From NCBI GenBank assembly GCA_964570205.1, contig CAZMXI010000007.1:1-49309 (forward strand): a DNA stretch of 49,309 nucleotides, in the 5' to 3' direction. Positions 1-8,708 of the stretch are shown in pieces. The stretch is from CAZMXI01 sp964570205. GTDB lineage: Bacteria; Planctomycetota; Phycisphaerae; Tepidisphaerales; Tepidisphaeraceae. Position 1 is the stretch's first letter. Each line of letters opens with the position of its first letter. The notes under the pieces are model-generated. The model was not told where the DNA came from. It was given only the letters and a program-made list of their open reading frames with translations, and did not search any database. The position numbers and the translations under genes were made by a program.

Positions 1-116
1 GCGCCAATGGGCTCGGGCTATTTTATGCACTGCCAAAACTGGGGATGGTTCAGCTTGACGGGGGCTTGACCCGCGGGGGGCGTTCGTGGACCATTCTGCG
101 ACTCTTGGAGGAACGA

Positions 117-1683
117 ATGGCTGTCAGAAGGATTCTCGGCTTGGCGGTGATGATCGGGCTGGTGCTGCCGGCGCTGCTGGGGGCCGCGCCGGCGACGCAA
201 GGCGCGCACGTGGAAGGCTCGTCGCACGGCGAGCCGATCAGCCTGTTGTGGAGTATTCCTTTCGTGCTGCTGCTGGCGGCGATTGCGCTGATGCCGTTCA
301 TCCACCGGCACTGGTGGGAGAAGTGGTACCCGGCCGTGGCGGTGGCGCTGGGCGCGATCACCGCTTCGTACTACTTCTTCATCGCTGGCAGCGTCATGCC
401 CTGGGTGCATGAAATGCAGGAGTACGTCAGCTTCATCGTGCTTCTGGGTTCGCTGTTCATCGTCAGCGGCGGCATTGTGATTCATGTCGGGCGGAAGAAC
501 ACCCCGATGATGAACTCGATTCTGCTGCTGTTCGGGGCCGTCATTGCCAACATCTTCGGAACGACTGGCGCATCGATGCTGCTGATCCGCCCGTACATGC
601 GGATGAACAAGGGGGCGCTCAAGCCGTTCCACATTATCTTCTTCATCTTCATCGTCTCCAATGCGGGCGGGCTGCTGACGCCGATCGGCGATCCTCCGTT
701 GTTCCTGGGTTATCTGAAGGGCGTGCCGTTCTGGTGGACCCTGCAGCACCTGCGTTGGATGTGGCTGGTGGCCGTCGGGTTGCTGCTCGCGATCTTCTAC
801 GTGATCGACCGGATCGACCATGGCAAGGCCGAGCGCCACGGCCCGGACGATGCGGGGCCGCCGGTGTTCATCCACGGCATCCAGAATGTGCTGTTCATCG
901 TGGTGGTGGTCTGGGCGGTGTTCCAGCCGGGCCTGTTCAACGTCATCGAGCAGGCGAGGGAGCACGGCTGGACCGCGGCGACGTGGCTGAAGCTGGCCAT
1001 GTGCCGCGAGTCGTTGATGGTAGGCGCGGCGGTGGCATCCCTGGTCCTGACGAGCAAGACGATTTACGACCGTAACGAGTTCACCTTCGGACCGATCCGC
1101 GAGGTGGCGATTCTGTTCATCGGCATCTTCTCCACGATGGTGCCGGCGCTGCAGTGGCTTAACGTCAACGCCAACTCGATGCCGTTGAAGACGCCGGGGC
1201 AGTATTACTACACGGCCGGGACGCTGTCGTCGGTGCTGGACAATGCGCCGACGTACCTGACGTTCCTGCAGATGCAGCTCGGCAAGCTGGATGAGGAGAA
1301 TATTAGGCTGGCGGAAGAGACCCTCAAGGGGATGCGGGCGGCCAATACGCTCGATGTGCCCAAGGATCTGCCAACNNNNNNNNNNGGTGCAGTACCACGC
1401 GGCGGCGGTTCGGGCGGGGACGTACAGTGAGGATGAGGTCAAGGTGGCGTTCCTGCTGTCGGACCCGGTGCTGAGCCTGTACATCGTGGCGATTTCGCTG
1501 GGCGCGGTGTTCTTCGGGGCCTGCACCTACATCGGCAACGGGCCCAATTTCATGGTTAAGTCGATTGCCGATGCCGCGGGCGTGCAGACTCCGAGCTTCA
1601 TCGGGTACGTGGTGCGGTACACCCTGCCCATCCTGGTGCCGGTCTATGTGCTGGTATGGCTGATCTTCCTGTTCCCGTGGTAA
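117..1683 (+). CDS. NhaD/ArsB-like sodium:proton antiporter (interrupted by gap)
   Basis: Polytopic inner-membrane carrier of the ion-transporter superfamily, expected to exchange Na+ for H+ or move a small anion. It starts with a signal-like hydrophobic stretch, then many membrane helices. The two typical re-entrant hairpin motifs are visible: GGLLTPIGDPPLF in the first half and GACTYIGNGPNFMVKSIA near the C-terminus. I chose the ATG at 117 because GGAGGA lies just upstream at 107-112; the frame is open from 45 but the extension is not hydrophobic and has no better start. Ten Ns at 1376-1385 interrupt the gene and the frame changes across them, as expected if the placeholder length is wrong and not necessarily a real frameshift. 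Deleting the Ns would join both halves in frame. The LutC-like gene follows 7 bases after the stop, so the two may be co-transcribed. Substrate cannot be decided from sequence. Confidence 0.85.
1376..1385. other. Assembly gap (10 N) inside antiporter gene
   Basis: Ten consecutive Ns, a typical scaffolding placeholder. Coding sequence on the left is in the frame of the upstream ATG and coding sequence on the right is one base out of phase. A true gap length divisible by three, including zero, restores one continuous reading frame. Confidence 0.95.
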
Positions 1684-1690
1684 GCAGGGT

Positions 1691-2347
1691 ATGAACGATG
1701 CATCTGATGTAATCGGCAGGATCCGATGCGCCCCGGGACGTGCCGGGCCGCTGGCGGCAGCGCCTAATACCCCCGCCATCGAAGAACCGGTCGTCAGGCT
1801 GGTGCATACCGAATTCGGCCTGCCGGAGTTGTTTTCCCGGAAGGCCGAAGAGAATCAGATTGAGGTCGAGGGGCTGTTTGTGGAGGATCTGGCGGCGAGG
1901 CTGATTGCCTTTCTGCGAGAGAACCGTTGTCGGCGGCTGGGATTGGCGGTTTCATCGCTGCTCGACAAGCTGGGCATGGAGCGCGCCTTGCGAGAGGCGG
2001 GATTTGACCTGCATCGCGGGGATGCGATGTCGCCGGACCAGGCCTTTGAATTGGATTGCGGCATTACGGATGCCTGGGCGGCCGTGGCGGAGACCGGGAG
2101 CCTGGTGATCCGGCCGACACCGGATCACGGGCGGCTATTGTCGCTCGCGCCGCCCATTCACGTGGCGATCCTGGAGCCCAGGAACTTCGTGCCGGACCTG
2201 CTCGATCTATTCGAGAAACTGCGGCGAGACGGCGCTGGTGAGGGGGTGGCGATCATCAGCGGGCCCTCAAAGACCGCCGACATTGAGATGAACCTGGTCG
2301 TGGGGGTGCACGGCCCGAAGCTCGTGCGGGTGTTCCTGCTCCAATGA
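1691..2347 (+). CDS. LUD-domain protein, LutC/YkgG-like
   Basis: Cytoplasmic LUD-domain protein of the LutC family, a partner of LutB in the LutABC iron-sulfur complex that oxidises L-lactate to pyruvate in other bacteria. The 218 residues are close to the usual length. Family hallmarks are GITDAWAAVAETGSLV in the middle, SLAPPIHVAIL after it, and SGPSKTADIEMNLVVGVHGP near the C-terminus. The first 35 residues are poorly conserved in character and the start is weakly supported: AGGG sits almost against the ATG, so translation may depend on the antiporter gene ending 7 bases upstream. LutB is encoded 1.5 kb away on the other strand and LutA is not in the window. Co-transcription with an ion transporter is compatible with lactate or other carboxylate use, but that is inference. 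Confidence 0.85.
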   Translation: MNDASDVIGRIRCAPGRAGPLAAAPNTPAIEEPVVRLVHTEFGLPELFSRKAEENQIEVEGLFVEDLAARLIAFLRENRCRRLGLAVSSLLDKLGMERALREAGFDLHRGDAMSPDQAFELDCGITDAWAAVAETGSLVIRPTPDHGRLLSLAPPIHVAILEPRNFVPDLLDLFEKLRRDGAGEGVAIISGPSKTADIEMNLVVGVHGPKLVRVFLLQ

Positions 2348-2430
2348 CGGTACCGCCTGCGGTGCGCATCGGCGCTGCACTGAGAGGCCCACGTTGCGCT
2401 CTGCCTCCACGATGTCAGTCGCCGGGCCCG

Positions 2431-3648
2431 TTATGTCTGCACCTTCGCATGCTGTGGCGGCGGCGACGCGTCTTCCCACACGGCAATCCACTCGTCGGCG
2501 AGATCCGCGTCGAGAAACAGCACCCAGGAGCGATGCGACACCTTGACTTCCTGCAGGATCGGCCGCATCAATTCCACTGCTTTGGGTACATCCGTCAGCG
2601 CCAGATCGATATACCCGTACTTCAATCCCGTACCGCCTCCGATCACGCATCCCGCATTGGCCGGCATCAGCGCCGCGTTCAACTTTTCCTCGATTCCCTG
2701 CCGCTTCTCGGTGGCTCCTTCCGCCGAGGCTCCCAGCTTGTAGATCTTCAGATAGCAGAAGGTCTCTCCGGCTCGCGAAAACCGGCCGGAATAGAATGGC
2801 CGGCCGCAGTGAGCCGCCGCGAACAGTTCCGGCGCCGCGGTGATCGCGATCATCATGTCCTCACGGCACGCATACTCGGCCCGTTCCTCCGGCGATAGCT
2901 TGATGGCGGACCACTTTTGCTGGTCCAGGCGCCGGGCGCACATGGGCGCCGCCGGCAACTGCTCCAGCGTGCTTCCGATGAGCGCCATCGTCGTCTCGCG
3001 CAGCCGGTCCAGACTCACCGTCCCACGCGGATGGTGTTTGCTGAACATCCCCATCAGCCCTTTCGGCATCGGCTTGGCTTCGATGACCCCGACCCACTTG
3101 TCCATGACTTCCTCCCCCAGGATCGTCTCCGTGCAGACCACCGCCGCCTCCATGGCGGGCTCGTCATCTTCAGTCCTGGCATGAGGTGCGTAGTAGGTCA
3201 GGTCCACCAGCCGATGCTGTCCGGCTGCCACGGTCACGCAGATGCCGTCCAAGCTTCCAAGCTTCCGCGCCTCGGCCATTCGCCTGACCTGTTCCACATC
3301 CTCTGCCAGCCGGTATGGGTAGAACTCCCACCCCGCGATCTTCGGGGCCCGCGCCAGAACCGCCTTCACCAGCGGTCGCAGGTGCGCATCCGACTCCGGC
3401 GTGATGACCAGCCGGTGTCCCGGCCCGCGAACCGCCGGCCCATACTCCCACATCAGGCGCGCGTCGATGCCCTGGAGATGCTGATTCATCCACGCCGCCA
3501 GATCCCATTGCTTATGTCCGTTGAAGAGCGACTCCAAATCGGCCTGCGCAGCATGAAACTGCCGCCACCAGGCGTCGATCTTCCGCATGACTTCGGCCCG
3601 TTCGGCCGCTTCCCGCACGTCGTTAATGTCTGCATACTTCCATCGCAT
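2431..3648 (-). CDS. Hypothetical protein, 405 aa, between lutC and lutB
   Basis: I do not recognise a named family. The protein looks soluble, with no signal peptide and no membrane segment. The first 280 residues are rich in W, Y and charged residues (motifs WEYGPAVRGPGHRLVITPE and AGWEFYPYR). A second, C-terminal part has FYSGRFSRAGETFCYLKIY, a Gly-rich CVIGGGTGLKYGYIDLAL, and ends with SWVLFLDADLADEWIAVWED. The frame is open further upstream, but I place the start at the ATG at 3648 because GGGGAG lies 6 bases before it, whereas upstream Met codons lack such a site. It lies 232 bases downstream of lutB on the same strand and converges with lutC. Context suggests co-transcription with lutB; function is unknown. 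Confidence 0.75.
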   Translation of the reverse strand: MRWKYADINDVREAAERAEVMRKIDAWWRQFHAAQADLESLFNGHKQWDLAAWMNQHLQGIDARLMWEYGPAVRGPGHRLVITPESDAHLRPLVKAVLARAPKIAGWEFYPYRLAEDVEQVRRMAEARKLGSLDGICVTVAAGQHRLVDLTYYAPHARTEDDEPAMEAAVVCTETILGEEVMDKWVGVIEAKPMPKGLMGMFSKHHPRGTVSLDRLRETTMALIGSTLEQLPAAPMCARRLDQQKWSAIKLSPEERAEYACREDMMIAITAAPELFAAAHCGRPFYSGRFSRAGETFCYLKIYKLGASAEGATEKRQGIEEKLNAALMPANAGCVIGGGTGLKYGYIDLALTDVPKAVELMRPILQEVKVSHRSWVLFLDADLADEWIAVWEDASPPPQHAKVQT

Positions 3649-3880
3649 GTCGAACTCCCCGGAAATGGCCGCCTGAGCATCGCCGCGCGCAACCCGCCGG
3701 TCAAGCCCGCCGGCCATCTCTTTGGAGCTTTCGCCCTTCACCACATGGCCGGCGTGACACATTGTATCGCTGGAGGGCACGGAGATGCTCGCCCACTTGA
3801 TCGCGCGCCGTTGTGGATCTCCGCGGCGATGCCGCCTTTGTCTTCAGCGAATCCAACGGATACGGTCACGTTGGCTTGTC

Positions 3881-5326
3881 TCATTTGCCCTTACGATCCT
3901 GCCATATCTGTCGAAAGCTCCTGGCGGGTGGCGCGGGCAGGTCCCGTACGTCAGTCCACGCCGATGCAATCCCCGGGGCTTGATGGACGTAGCCGCTGTG
4001 GTCTGTCCGCGTGCGCAACTTGCGCCGCTGGAACCAACTCGCAAGACGATACCGCAGGCTTGACTGCATCACCCACGCCCACAGCCGGTACGCCAGTCGC
4101 TCTCGCCGGCCGTTCAGTCGCCCACGCACGATGTCCCGCCGCAGTCGCAACAGCAATTCCGGCAGGTCGATCTTCACAGGGCATGCATCGGCGCACGCTC
4201 CGCACAGGGTGCTCGCCTGCGGCAGTTCCTTGAACCTCTCGATCCCGTGCAGCAGCGGCGCGAGGACCGCGCCGATTGGTCCCGAGTATATGTGGCCGTA
4301 TGCATGCCCTCCGATGTTACGGTACACCGGGCAGGCGTTCAGGCAGGCCGCGCATCGGATGCACCGCAGCGACTCGCGATATTCGCCCGCAAGGACGTCG
4401 CTCCGGCCGCCGTCCAGCAACACGATGTGGAATTCCTCAGGGCCCTCTTTTTCCCCTGAGGAGCGCGCGCCGCCGAACAGGGTCGTGTAGACGCCCATTG
4501 CCTGCCCGGTGCTGCTCCGGGCCAGCAACTTGAGCATGACCGCCAGGTCCTCCAGTCGGGGCAGAACCTTCTCAATCCCCGTCAACGTCACCAGCACCCG
4601 CGGCATCGTCGCGGTGTGTCGTGCGTTGCCTTCATTCGACACGACGCACACCTGTCCTGTCTCGGCCACCAGGAAGTGCGCTCCCGTGATCCCCATGTCC
4701 GCCCGGCGAAACTTCTCACGAAGATGCTTACGTGCCTGCATGGTCAGCGATTCCGGGTCATCCGCGCAAATAGAGCCGAAATAGTCCGCGAACAGCCGTC
4801 CGATTGACCTGCGATCCTTGTGGATAATCGGTGCACAAATATGGCTCGGCCGGTCCTCGCCAATCTGCGCGATGAACTGTCCCAGGTCCGTCTCCACCAC
4901 CTCAAGTCCCGCCGATTCCAGGGCCTCGTTCAGCCCGATCTCCTCGCTGACCATCGATTTGCTCTTGATGATTCGCGTGCACCCGGCCCTGCGGGCGATC
5001 TCCAGAACGATGCGCTGCGCCTCCGCCCCGTCGCCCGCGAAATGCAGCACGCCGCCGCGCCGCTCCACATTCCCTGCAAACTGCTCCAGATAGTGGTCCA
5101 GGTGATCGATCGCGTGCTGCCGGATCTGTCCGGCCAGCATGCGCAATGCCTCGGCATCCGGCAGTTCCGCCCATCGCGCCAGCCGGCCGACGTGCTGTTT
5201 CATCACTGCGTTGTGCACCGCCGCCTTCAGTCTCTCGTCCCCTGCTGCCCGGGCGCTGGCTGCGCGGAAGTCGGGTTGGTCCTGTTCACGCGAAGGCGCC
5301 GACATTCCGAACTGTTTCAGGTTCAT
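3881..5326 (-). CDS. lutB: LutB-like iron-sulfur LUD protein
   Basis: Cytoplasmic iron-sulfur protein of the LutB/YkgF family, the electron-transfer subunit of the LutABC L-lactate oxidation complex. The N-terminal LUD domain spans about residues 60-290 (KSKSMVSEEIGLNEALE, GITGAHFLVAETG, SNEGNARHTATMPRV). Two ferredoxin-type clusters follow: C322, C325, C328, C332 and C375, C378, C382. Between them is the family signature IYSGPIGAVLAPLL. With the ATG at 5326, preceded by AGGCGGG, the protein is 481 residues, the usual LutB length; the frame is open to 5536 but the extra 70 residues do not resemble the family. No lutA is adjacent, and lutC is on the opposite strand beyond an unknown gene. The split arrangement leaves it uncertain whether this is lactate oxidation or another LUD-type redox function. 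Confidence 0.88.
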   Translation of the reverse strand: MNLKQFGMSAPSREQDQPDFRAASARAAGDERLKAAVHNAVMKQHVGRLARWAELPDAEALRMLAGQIRQHAIDHLDHYLEQFAGNVERRGGVLHFAGDGAEAQRIVLEIARRAGCTRIIKSKSMVSEEIGLNEALESAGLEVVETDLGQFIAQIGEDRPSHICAPIIHKDRRSIGRLFADYFGSICADDPESLTMQARKHLREKFRRADMGITGAHFLVAETGQVCVVSNEGNARHTATMPRVLVTLTGIEKVLPRLEDLAVMLKLLARSSTGQAMGVYTTLFGGARSSGEKEGPEEFHIVLLDGGRSDVLAGEYRESLRCIRCAACLNACPVYRNIGGHAYGHIYSGPIGAVLAPLLHGIERFKELPQASTLCGACADACPVKIDLPELLLRLRRDIVRGRLNGRRERLAYRLWAWVMQSSLRYRLASWFQRRKLRTRTDHSGYVHQAPGIASAWTDVRDLPAPPARSFRQIWQDRKGK

Positions 5327-5720
5327 ACGACCCGCCTTTTTCCGCCCTGCCAACGCCAATGTCAAATGCTCCGCCAGAGGCCGTCGGTCCCGCCAGCGAA
5401 CGCGGCACGTTGACAAGGGCGCATCCCCCGTCTGAAGATGTGTCCAGCAGGGGCAGATCCTGCGTTCACTGTCGTCGGTTGCGCACCGTATGCTGGTCCT
5501 TCCCGTCAATCTGCGTTTAACTCGTTTCAGGTACATGCCGCTCGATATGCGTCGCGAGGAAGACCCGCGCTGTCGAATCCCGCACCGACATATCGATCAT
5601 CCCCAGCAACGAGGAACTCGTCACTGCCCAGCAAGCCGCGGCCACTCGCAGTGAACCGGCCAACTGACGCGGGCAATCCGGATTGAACGCCGTCTTCTCC
5701 CTGTGGATGTATCGAAGAGC
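5327..5720. other. 394-bp stretch without a convincing gene
   Basis: Separates lutB from the stop of the secreted glycosidase-like gene, both on minus. Short open frames exist on both strands but none shows a recognisable protein, a good ribosome-binding site or believable composition. It should contain the lutB promoter, but I see no clear -35/-10 pair and no hairpin with a U-tract. Confidence 0.5.
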
Positions 5721-7925
5721 TCATTTCCGGCTGCCGACGACCGCGGCGTAATCGCCGCGTTGATATGCCGCCATTGCGCCGGGATCGGCTCCCGGCAACA
5801 GCAGTTCCGCGTCCCTGCGCCAACTCACCAGAAGGCTTCGACGACGCCACGTTCGGGCGGGCGCCGAGTCGTCGGCCGATTGCTCGAGATCCTTCGGCCA
5901 GGGTGCGCAGAATCTCAGATGGTAGATGCACACCCAGTTCAACGCTTCCCTTGGCAGGCCGGCCGCGTGCAACTCGATGCGCACCATCAGCATCTTTGGC
6001 CCGGTGGCGGGGGAACTGAGTTCCACGCGGTGCATCGCGTGGATGTCCTCGAGGTCGGACATCCGGAACACTTCGTTCATGGCATCCTCGCTGGCACCCG
6101 CCAGGATGCGAATGCGCACGGCGGGATTCTTCCCGCGGTGGACGAAGGCCCGGCCGCTGAACTCCAGCGACAAACCACTATCTGCGGGCACGCGGTAGGT
6201 AAGAACTCCCGGCGCCCGGCTGGACGTTGGCGAGATTGCGACGGCGGCGGTGTTGCCGATGAGTGCCGTTTGAACATCGGCGTGCGAAGCCGCGCGTTTC
6301 TTCCAAGCATCGTTGACGAACCACTGGTCAAGCAGGATACGCCGACAAATTTGCGTTCGGAATCGCGTTGCGACATCGCGGATCTCGCACCCGGCGACAT
6401 CCAGCTTGTCGAGGGGGTAGTTGTAGAGGGCGATGAATCGCTGGCCGAGGGCGTAAGCCGGGCGCACGGCCTGGTTCATGGCGGCATCATTGCCGCACTC
6501 GGCATTGACGGCGGCCGTGCGGCCCAATGCGATCTGGTGCAGGACAGCGCGAACCTCATGCATGGAATCGCGGTTCCATTCGCCGCCGACTCGAGCCTCG
6601 GCTGGCGCAGCGCCTTCCCAGAACGGATGTGCCTGGCTCATCATGGGATACTGAATGGCAGGATTTGCGACCATAGCCTGCGTATAGACGTCATGCCGCA
6701 GGCGGCTGCCCGCTAGCCCCTGCGCCGCGGCCGAAGCAGTAATGGAGTTGTAACGGAGGAGATTGCGGAGGAGCCAGGCTCTTTCGGATGCACCAAGGCC
6801 ATCAGCGGGGTCCAGCTTAACGCCGTCCGACCGGGCGTCAGCGATGGCGGCGGGGTGAAAATCAGCCCAGAGCAGGTCCGGGCCGAGGCCGGCGTTGCCG
6901 CTGGCCCAGTAGACGGGCTCGTTGTCGAGGTTGACGGCGAGGATGTGGCTGTTTTTGGGGTGCTCGGCCAGAAGCCTGGCGGCAACTTTGAGCCTGCGTG
7001 CCTTGAACGCGTTCAGGTCCGGGTCGTTGATGGTGAGCCAGGGGGTGTTGCCCCACATGTTGGGGGTTGAGAGCTGGAATCGCCGCTGGGTGACGTTGTA
7101 GACCACCTGCTGGTGCTTCTGGTCGCGCCAAGTGCCGCCCTGGCCATCGGGGCCGGAGGGAGTGTGGGCCCACCACGTGTCCAGGGCAAGCTGGACGGGC
7201 AGACGCGATCGCTCGGCGACAGTGAGGGCGTAGTCGATTCGCTGGCGTAGCAACTCATCGGCAAGATTGGCGTAGCCGATCCAGGTGGTCCAGGCGGGGC
7301 GGACATTGGGGTGATCGCCGAGGGAATCGGCGATCTGGCGCACGCGCTGAATGTCGGCATCGATGTCGGTCCATCGCAGGTGAACGGTGGGCGCGATATG
7401 GAATGGGATGTCCAGTCGGGCCTGCTCAAAAAAACGATCGAAATCGGCAAAGGCCCAGATGCGCCCGATGGCCCAGGCGGCAACGCAGCGGCTGACGAGC
7501 CTGACGAGGATGTGGTCGCGATCTACGGGCGGCAGATCGACGAAGAAGTGCACAGGGCCAGCGCCGCAGCCTTCCCATGTGCGGAAGTGCCGGCGCGCGC
7601 CATCGACAAGGACCTCGTAGCCGATGACATCGACTTCGCGGCCGTGGATCTGCTCGAACTCGAGCGTGATGGGCTGGGAGGGGGCAACTTTCAGGCGGAA
7701 TTCGATCGAACTGTCATCGCCGCTGACGATGCAGGCGAGTGCGCGCATGTCGTGGCCGCCGAGCCGATCGCCGACGGTCTGGAATCGGACATCGCCCCGG
7801 CTGGCGAATTCATGGTCCTTTCGCTGCTGCTGATCGGCGAGGCTCAGGCAGTCAGTCAGCCCGGCCGCATTGACGCGGACCGCCGCCAGCGCCACCCAAA
7901 GCGATATGCGAATCCATGTCGGCAT
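5721..7925 (-). CDS. Secreted glycoside hydrolase-like protein (clan A TIM barrel suspected)
   Basis: Predicted exported protein of 734 residues starting with a signal peptide (about residues 1-21, MPTWIRISLWVALAAVRVNA). The middle part resembles a glycosidase TIM barrel: NLDNEPVYW at about 333-340 has the Asn-Glu pair typical of clan A acid/base residues (E336), and AAVNAECGND at about 471-480 offers a possible nucleophile (E476). Aromatic residues are abundant around both. The C-terminal 200 residues look like a beta-sandwich accessory domain. I cannot assign a GH family. The ATG at 7925 was chosen because it starts the signal peptide; the open frame upstream runs into the lipoprotein gene and has shadow-like composition. 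It follows the malectin lipoprotein by 94 bases on the same strand, so both may serve carbohydrate capture and cleavage at the cell surface. Confidence 0.65.
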   Translation of the reverse strand: MPTWIRISLWVALAAVRVNAAGLTDCLSLADQQQRKDHEFASRGDVRFQTVGDRLGGHDMRALACIVSGDDSSIEFRLKVAPSQPITLEFEQIHGREVDVIGYEVLVDGARRHFRTWEGCGAGPVHFFVDLPPVDRDHILVRLVSRCVAAWAIGRIWAFADFDRFFEQARLDIPFHIAPTVHLRWTDIDADIQRVRQIADSLGDHPNVRPAWTTWIGYANLADELLRQRIDYALTVAERSRLPVQLALDTWWAHTPSGPDGQGGTWRDQKHQQVVYNVTQRRFQLSTPNMWGNTPWLTINDPDLNAFKARRLKVAARLLAEHPKNSHILAVNLDNEPVYWASGNAGLGPDLLWADFHPAAIADARSDGVKLDPADGLGASERAWLLRNLLRYNSITASAAAQGLAGSRLRHDVYTQAMVANPAIQYPMMSQAHPFWEGAAPAEARVGGEWNRDSMHEVRAVLHQIALGRTAAVNAECGNDAAMNQAVRPAYALGQRFIALYNYPLDKLDVAGCEIRDVATRFRTQICRRILLDQWFVNDAWKKRAASHADVQTALIGNTAAVAISPTSSRAPGVLTYRVPADSGLSLEFSGRAFVHRGKNPAVRIRILAGASEDAMNEVFRMSDLEDIHAMHRVELSSPATGPKMLMVRIELHAAGLPREALNWVCIYHLRFCAPWPKDLEQSADDSAPARTWRRRSLLVSWRRDAELLLPGADPGAMAAYQRGDYAAVVGSRK

Positions 7926-8019
7926 GGTCCCATCATAAGCGACGGCCCGCGGCTCGTCGCCCGGGCATGGACGACGAACTGCGGGCAGTGTTTCCAGCCG
8001 TTGAAGGCCAGACCGATGA

Positions 8020-8583
8020 CTACTTCGCGGGAATGATCTCGATCCCGTTGATCTCGGGCGACTGCGTGCCGACGATGAACTCGATGTCCAGCTTGCCGTC
8101 GGCGACATCGACGGCGACCTCCTTCGTGAGGGCCTTGTTCGCGCCGCCGGCTTCGGCGAAGACATCCAGGCCTTTGACCTCCTTGCCCTCGACCTTCAAG
8201 TCGAACACCCGCCCGCCCTTGGCTGTTACGCCTTCATACGTCTCGGCGAAATGAAGTCTCACGGTGTACTTGCCGTTGGGGACCGGGTAGGAGAAGCCGG
8301 TCATGCCCCAGTGCTCGGTGCGGTAGATGGCCTGCGTCTTGCTCCCTTCGATCGCGATCTCGCCCCGATCGACGATCTCGCCGTCGGCGAAGCCGGTGTC
8401 GGCCAGCCACGTGTTGCCCCGAGAATCAGTCAACGGCGACGTGGCGCCGGCGTTGATCCGGACCGTCGCAAGGTTCTTCTTCATTGCCGGCCTGGTGGCA
8501 GGACCGTCGTCCTTTTTGCACCCGGCGACCCCGAGCCCCAAGACAAGCACCGCCGCCATCAATAACAGAGAGCCATACCGCAT
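8020..8583 (-). CDS. Lipoprotein with malectin-like carbohydrate-binding domain
   Basis: 187-residue predicted lipoprotein. A signal peptide ends in the lipobox LGVAGC (lipidated Cys at residue 22), followed by a short charged linker containing PATRP. From about residue 40 the sequence is a malectin-type beta-sandwich: RINAGATSPLTDSRGNTWLA, then TGFSYPVPNGKYTVRLHFAE, and a C-terminal LDIEFIVGTQSPEINGIEI strand. Malectin domains bind di-glucosides and related sugars, and secreted bacterial relatives usually accompany glycosidases. GAGGA lies 7-8 bases before the ATG at 8583. The next gene downstream on the same strand encodes a secreted glycosidase-like protein, so a shared operon is likely. 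Ligand not predictable. Confidence 0.85.
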   Translation of the reverse strand: MRYGSLLLMAAVLVLGLGVAGCKKDDGPATRPAMKKNLATVRINAGATSPLTDSRGNTWLADTGFADGEIVDRGEIAIEGSKTQAIYRTEHWGMTGFSYPVPNGKYTVRLHFAETYEGVTAKGGRVFDLKVEGKEVKGLDVFAEAGGANKALTKEVAVDVADGKLDIEFIVGTQSPEINGIEIIPAK

Positions 8584-8617
8584 TGGAAATCCTCGCTTCC
8601 CGAAAAAGAGGTGACCG

Positions 8618-8637
8618 GCCGGGCGCCTCAGCCCGGC
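8618..8637 (-). terminator. GC hairpin between MBL-fold gene and lipoprotein gene
   Basis: Perfect 7-bp inverted repeat GCCGGGC/GCCCGGC with a 6-base loop, about 70 bases after the stop of the metallo-beta-lactamase-fold gene on minus. A run of five T on minus begins about 10 bases after the stem, too far for a textbook terminator. It could end transcription of the upstream pair or lie in the lipoprotein leader. Confidence 0.4.
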
Positions 8638-8708
8638 GTTGACGACGATTTAATCAGGGTGAATCCCTGCACGCAAGTGACGCGGCTTACAGAGCATGGG
8701 TGCGGTGT

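Noticed and set aside
1376..1385. Real frameshift/pseudogene in the antiporter
   Set aside because: The frame change coincides exactly with a 10-N placeholder, so gap length is the simpler explanation.
18..1526. Long minus-strand open frame opposite the antiporter gene
   Set aside because: Arg/His/Gln-rich, no family features, and it mirrors a clear membrane protein on plus across the N gap; typical shadow in high-GC DNA.
5703..6716. 337-codon plus-strand frame opposite the glycosidase-like gene
   Set aside because: The minus strand carries a signal peptide and glycosidase motifs; this frame shows none.
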